Below are positions 4,798 to 6,451 of a DNA stretch of 6,451 nt, one piece after another. A program made the translations under genes and the position numbers. Origin of the DNA: JBBRUG01 sp038247995 (GTDB taxonomy: Bacteria > Chloroflexota > Chloroflexia > Chloroflexales > Chloroflexaceae). The notes beneath the pieces were generated by a model. That model worked only from the letters and a program-made list of their open reading frames with translations, had not been told where the DNA came from and did not search any database. Position 1 is the stretch's first letter, and the number at the start of each line of letters is the position of its first letter. The stretch covers positions 1 to 6,451 of the forward strand of contig JBBRUG010000333.1 in NCBI GenBank assembly GCA_038247995.1, written 5' to 3'.

Positions 4798-6367
4798 AGT
4801 ATCGTCGCGCCCGCTAAGCAATCGTAAGCGCAAGCAGACGCCTGCGCCCCAGCATGATCAAGCGGCCGCTAACCGTCGCACCGGGCTGCGGTTTAGCCGG
4901 GTCGCCCCGCTGGTGCGCGTCCTATCCTTCTTTTTCAAGGAGTTGAATGAGATTCGCCGCCAACCGCGACTGGTACTGAGCCTGCTGCTCGGGCCATTTA
5001 TTGTGCTGCTGCTCTTTGGAATTGGCTATCGTGGCGGCCAACCAATTTTGCGCACGGCGATTGTGGCACCGCCCGCTCTGACCGAAGAACTCTCGCTTGA
5101 GATGCTGACGGAGTTGAGCAGCCTCAACTTTGAATTGGTGAGCGTCAGCGATGACCGTGAGGCGGCGCTTGCTGCCTTGCGTCGCGGCGAGGTCGATGTT
5201 GTGCAGATCTTTCCTACCGATATTGAGAGCCAGGTGCTTGGCGGTGAACAGGCCAATGTAGAATTTACCAGCAACGAGATCAACCCGCTTAATGAGCAGT
5301 GGATCCAGTATTTGGCGTATGCCGAGATCGTCGAGATTAACCGCGCGCTGCTGCGGCGTACCGTCGAGTCGTTGCAGGGTGAGAGTGATGATCTGATGGT
5401 TGAGTTGGCCGATATGCGGAGCCAGCTTACCCAGATCGAGCAGAGTAGTGCTGCGCTCGACGAAGCGGCGCTGGAGCGCTTGAGCAACCAGTTGCGTACA
5501 GTCAGCACCACCCTCGCCGTTGGGGCGGCGTTGAGCGGGCGGGAAGGCGCCGCAGCGCGGCGCGAGATTGACGCATTGCGGGCCGATCTCGACGAACTGG
5601 ATGCAGCGCTGAACCAGGATGACGTCGAGCGTAGCCGCGCCCAGGTGACCATCACTCGCGAGCGGGTTGAACGGATTGAGGGGTTGCTCACAACTGTCCG
5701 GACAATTCCATCCGAGGTAATTATCTCGCCGCTCACGCAGAGCTACCAAAACATAAGTGGTTCCAGCTACGACCTGATGACATTTTATGCACCGGGCGTG
5801 CTGGCACTGCTGGTGCAGCATGTTGCCGTAACGCTGGGGGCGTTGGCCCTGGTGCGTGAACGGTTGCTCGGTGCAGTTGAGGTGTTTCGGGTGGCGCCGA
5901 TCGGGCTCACTCAGATCCTCGCGGGCAAATTACTCTGTTTTACGGTCTTTGTTGGGTTAATCGGCGCCCTATTGCTCGGACTTATGTACCTACTGGGGGT
6001 GCCGATCTTAGGCGATCCCCTGCTCCTGGCTGGGCTGCTTACCTTGCTCACCCTGGCCTCACTCGGCATCGGCCTGCTGATCTCGGCGCTCTCGCGCACG
6101 GAGAGCCAGGCTGTTCAGCTTTCGATGTTCGTGCTGCTGCTTTCGGTCTTCTTCTCGGGCTTCTTCCTCCCGCTCCAGAATTTCTGGGCGCCGGTGCGCG
6201 CAGTCGGCTACGGCCTGCCGCTTACCCACGGCATCGACGGGCTGTTGCGCTTGATGCTGCGCGGTGTGCCGCCAAGTACATTCACGTGGGTCGGCTTAGG
6301 GGCAATTGCGGTTCTGACCTTATTGATCACGCCCATCATCGAACGGCGCGAATTTTATCGCTCATAA
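4787..6367 (+). CDS. ABC-2 type transporter permease with large coiled-coil extracytoplasmic loop
   Basis: This 526-residue membrane subunit pairs with the ATPase just upstream. It has a basic cytoplasmic N-terminus (RKRKQ), a first membrane helix at about 62-82, a loop of about 250 residues, then five helices near 334-356, 378-405, 411-435, 444-464 and 499-518. This is the ABC2_membrane_3 (PF12698) layout. The conserved helix-5 region, with FSGFFLPLQNFW followed by GYGLPLTHGIDGLLRLML, is typical of ABC-2 permeases. The loop holds heptad-like, charged stretches at about 185-245 and 254-305, predicted coiled coils. The start ATG 4787 has GAGG (4777-4780) 6 nt upstream and overlaps the ATPase gene by 11 nt, so translation is coupled. 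The pair resembles drug or lipid exporters, but the substrate cannot be told from sequence. The C-terminus (ERREFYRS) looks complete. Confidence 0.93.
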   Translation: MQDEVSSRPLSNRKRKQTPAPQHDQAAANRRTGLRFSRVAPLVRVLSFFFKELNEIRRQPRLVLSLLLGPFIVLLLFGIGYRGGQPILRTAIVAPPALTEELSLEMLTELSSLNFELVSVSDDREAALAALRRGEVDVVQIFPTDIESQVLGGEQANVEFTSNEINPLNEQWIQYLAYAEIVEINRALLRRTVESLQGESDDLMVELADMRSQLTQIEQSSAALDEAALERLSNQLRTVSTTLAVGAALSGREGAAARREIDALRADLDELDAALNQDDVERSRAQVTITRERVERIEGLLTTVRTIPSEVIISPLTQSYQNISGSSYDLMTFYAPGVLALLVQHVAVTLGALALVRERLLGAVEVFRVAPIGLTQILAGKLLCFTVFVGLIGALLLGLMYLLGVPILGDPLLLAGLLTLLTLASLGIGLLISALSRTESQAVQLSMFVLLLSVFFSGFFLPLQNFWAPVRAVGYGLPLTHGIDGLLRLMLRGVPPSTFTWVGLGAIAVLTLLITPIIERREFYRS

Positions 6368-6369
6368 AT

Positions 6370-6451
6370 AAAAAAGCGGTGGGGGGGGGGGGGGGGCTGC
6401 GCCCCCCCCCCCCCCCCCCCACCCAAACAAAAAAACGCCCCCAACAAAAAA
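6370..6451. other. Homopolymeric G/C palindrome and low-complexity tail (degraded terminator or contig-end artefact)
   Basis: After the permease stop there is A6, GCGGT, a run of 16 G (6381-6396), CTGCG, a run of 19 C (6402-6420), then ACCC and A/C-rich sequence to the end. GGT plus the G-run and the C-run plus ACC form a stem around CTGCG, which together with the A-run looks like the left half of a terminator. The expected right half, CCGC plus T-run, is missing and is replaced by low-complexity A/C sequence. I regard the bases here as unreliable. Confidence 0.6.

Noticed and set aside
4922..5821. Long antisense open frame (299 codons) opposite the permease, plus a second of 236 codons at 5026-5736
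   Set aside because: Both lie entirely inside a well-supported permease gene. Their translations are rich in Arg/Ser/Gln with no recognisable domain, as expected from frames mirrored by GC-rich coding DNA.

Overview
This looks like a piece of a moderately GC-rich bacterial chromosome. The protein style (a GH13 enzyme with a DVVYNHFGPSD start region, DUF1990-like proteins, a DrrA-like ABC pair) and the short GTAGAGACG-type palindromic repeat make a member of the Chloroflexota (class Chloroflexia) my best guess. That is recognition from memory, not a database result. All six genes are on the + strand. No RNA genes, CRISPR arrays, transposase genes or phage genes are visible.

Layout. (1) Positions 1-1178: 3' part of a GH13 alpha-amylase or branching-enzyme-like gene, cut by the window edge. 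(2) Positions 1179-1284: an intergenic region with a 12/12 match to the sigma-54 -24/-12 consensus, a small hairpin, and a Shine-Dalgarno sequence in the loop of a second hairpin. It leads into a 91-residue GlsB/YeaQ/YmgE-type membrane protein (1285-1560). (3) Positions 1561-1752: a non-coding stretch with a 10-bp perfect hairpin whose 3' arm is repeated in a 5-copy tandem array with a period of about 23 bp. The block is bracketed by a 9-bp direct repeat. (4) Positions 1753-3769: two overlapping genes for membrane-anchored proteins that share a DUF1990-like core. The first has an N-terminal anchor; the second has a C-terminal module of about four membrane segments, preceded in frame by a strong internal Shine-Dalgarno and ATG. 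A very strong intrinsic terminator (3776-3821) closes this unit. (5) Positions 3835-6367: a two-gene ABC-2 exporter, an ATPase and a permease overlapping by 11 nt. The permease has a large coiled-coil-rich loop outside the membrane. (6) Positions 6368-6451: a homopolymeric G/C palindrome and low-complexity tail that looks like a degraded terminator or a contig-end artefact.

Functionally the genes split into carbohydrate metabolism (gene 1), a probable stress-type small membrane protein (gene 2), an uncharacterised membrane-protein pair (genes 3-4) and an export system of unknown substrate (genes 5-6). Nothing in the sequence ties gene 1 to the rest. Genes 3-4 and genes 5-6 are each clearly translationally coupled. 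No single undescribed system is proven here. The best candidates for something new are the DUF1990-like pair with its internal start, and the one-arm/many-arms repeat.
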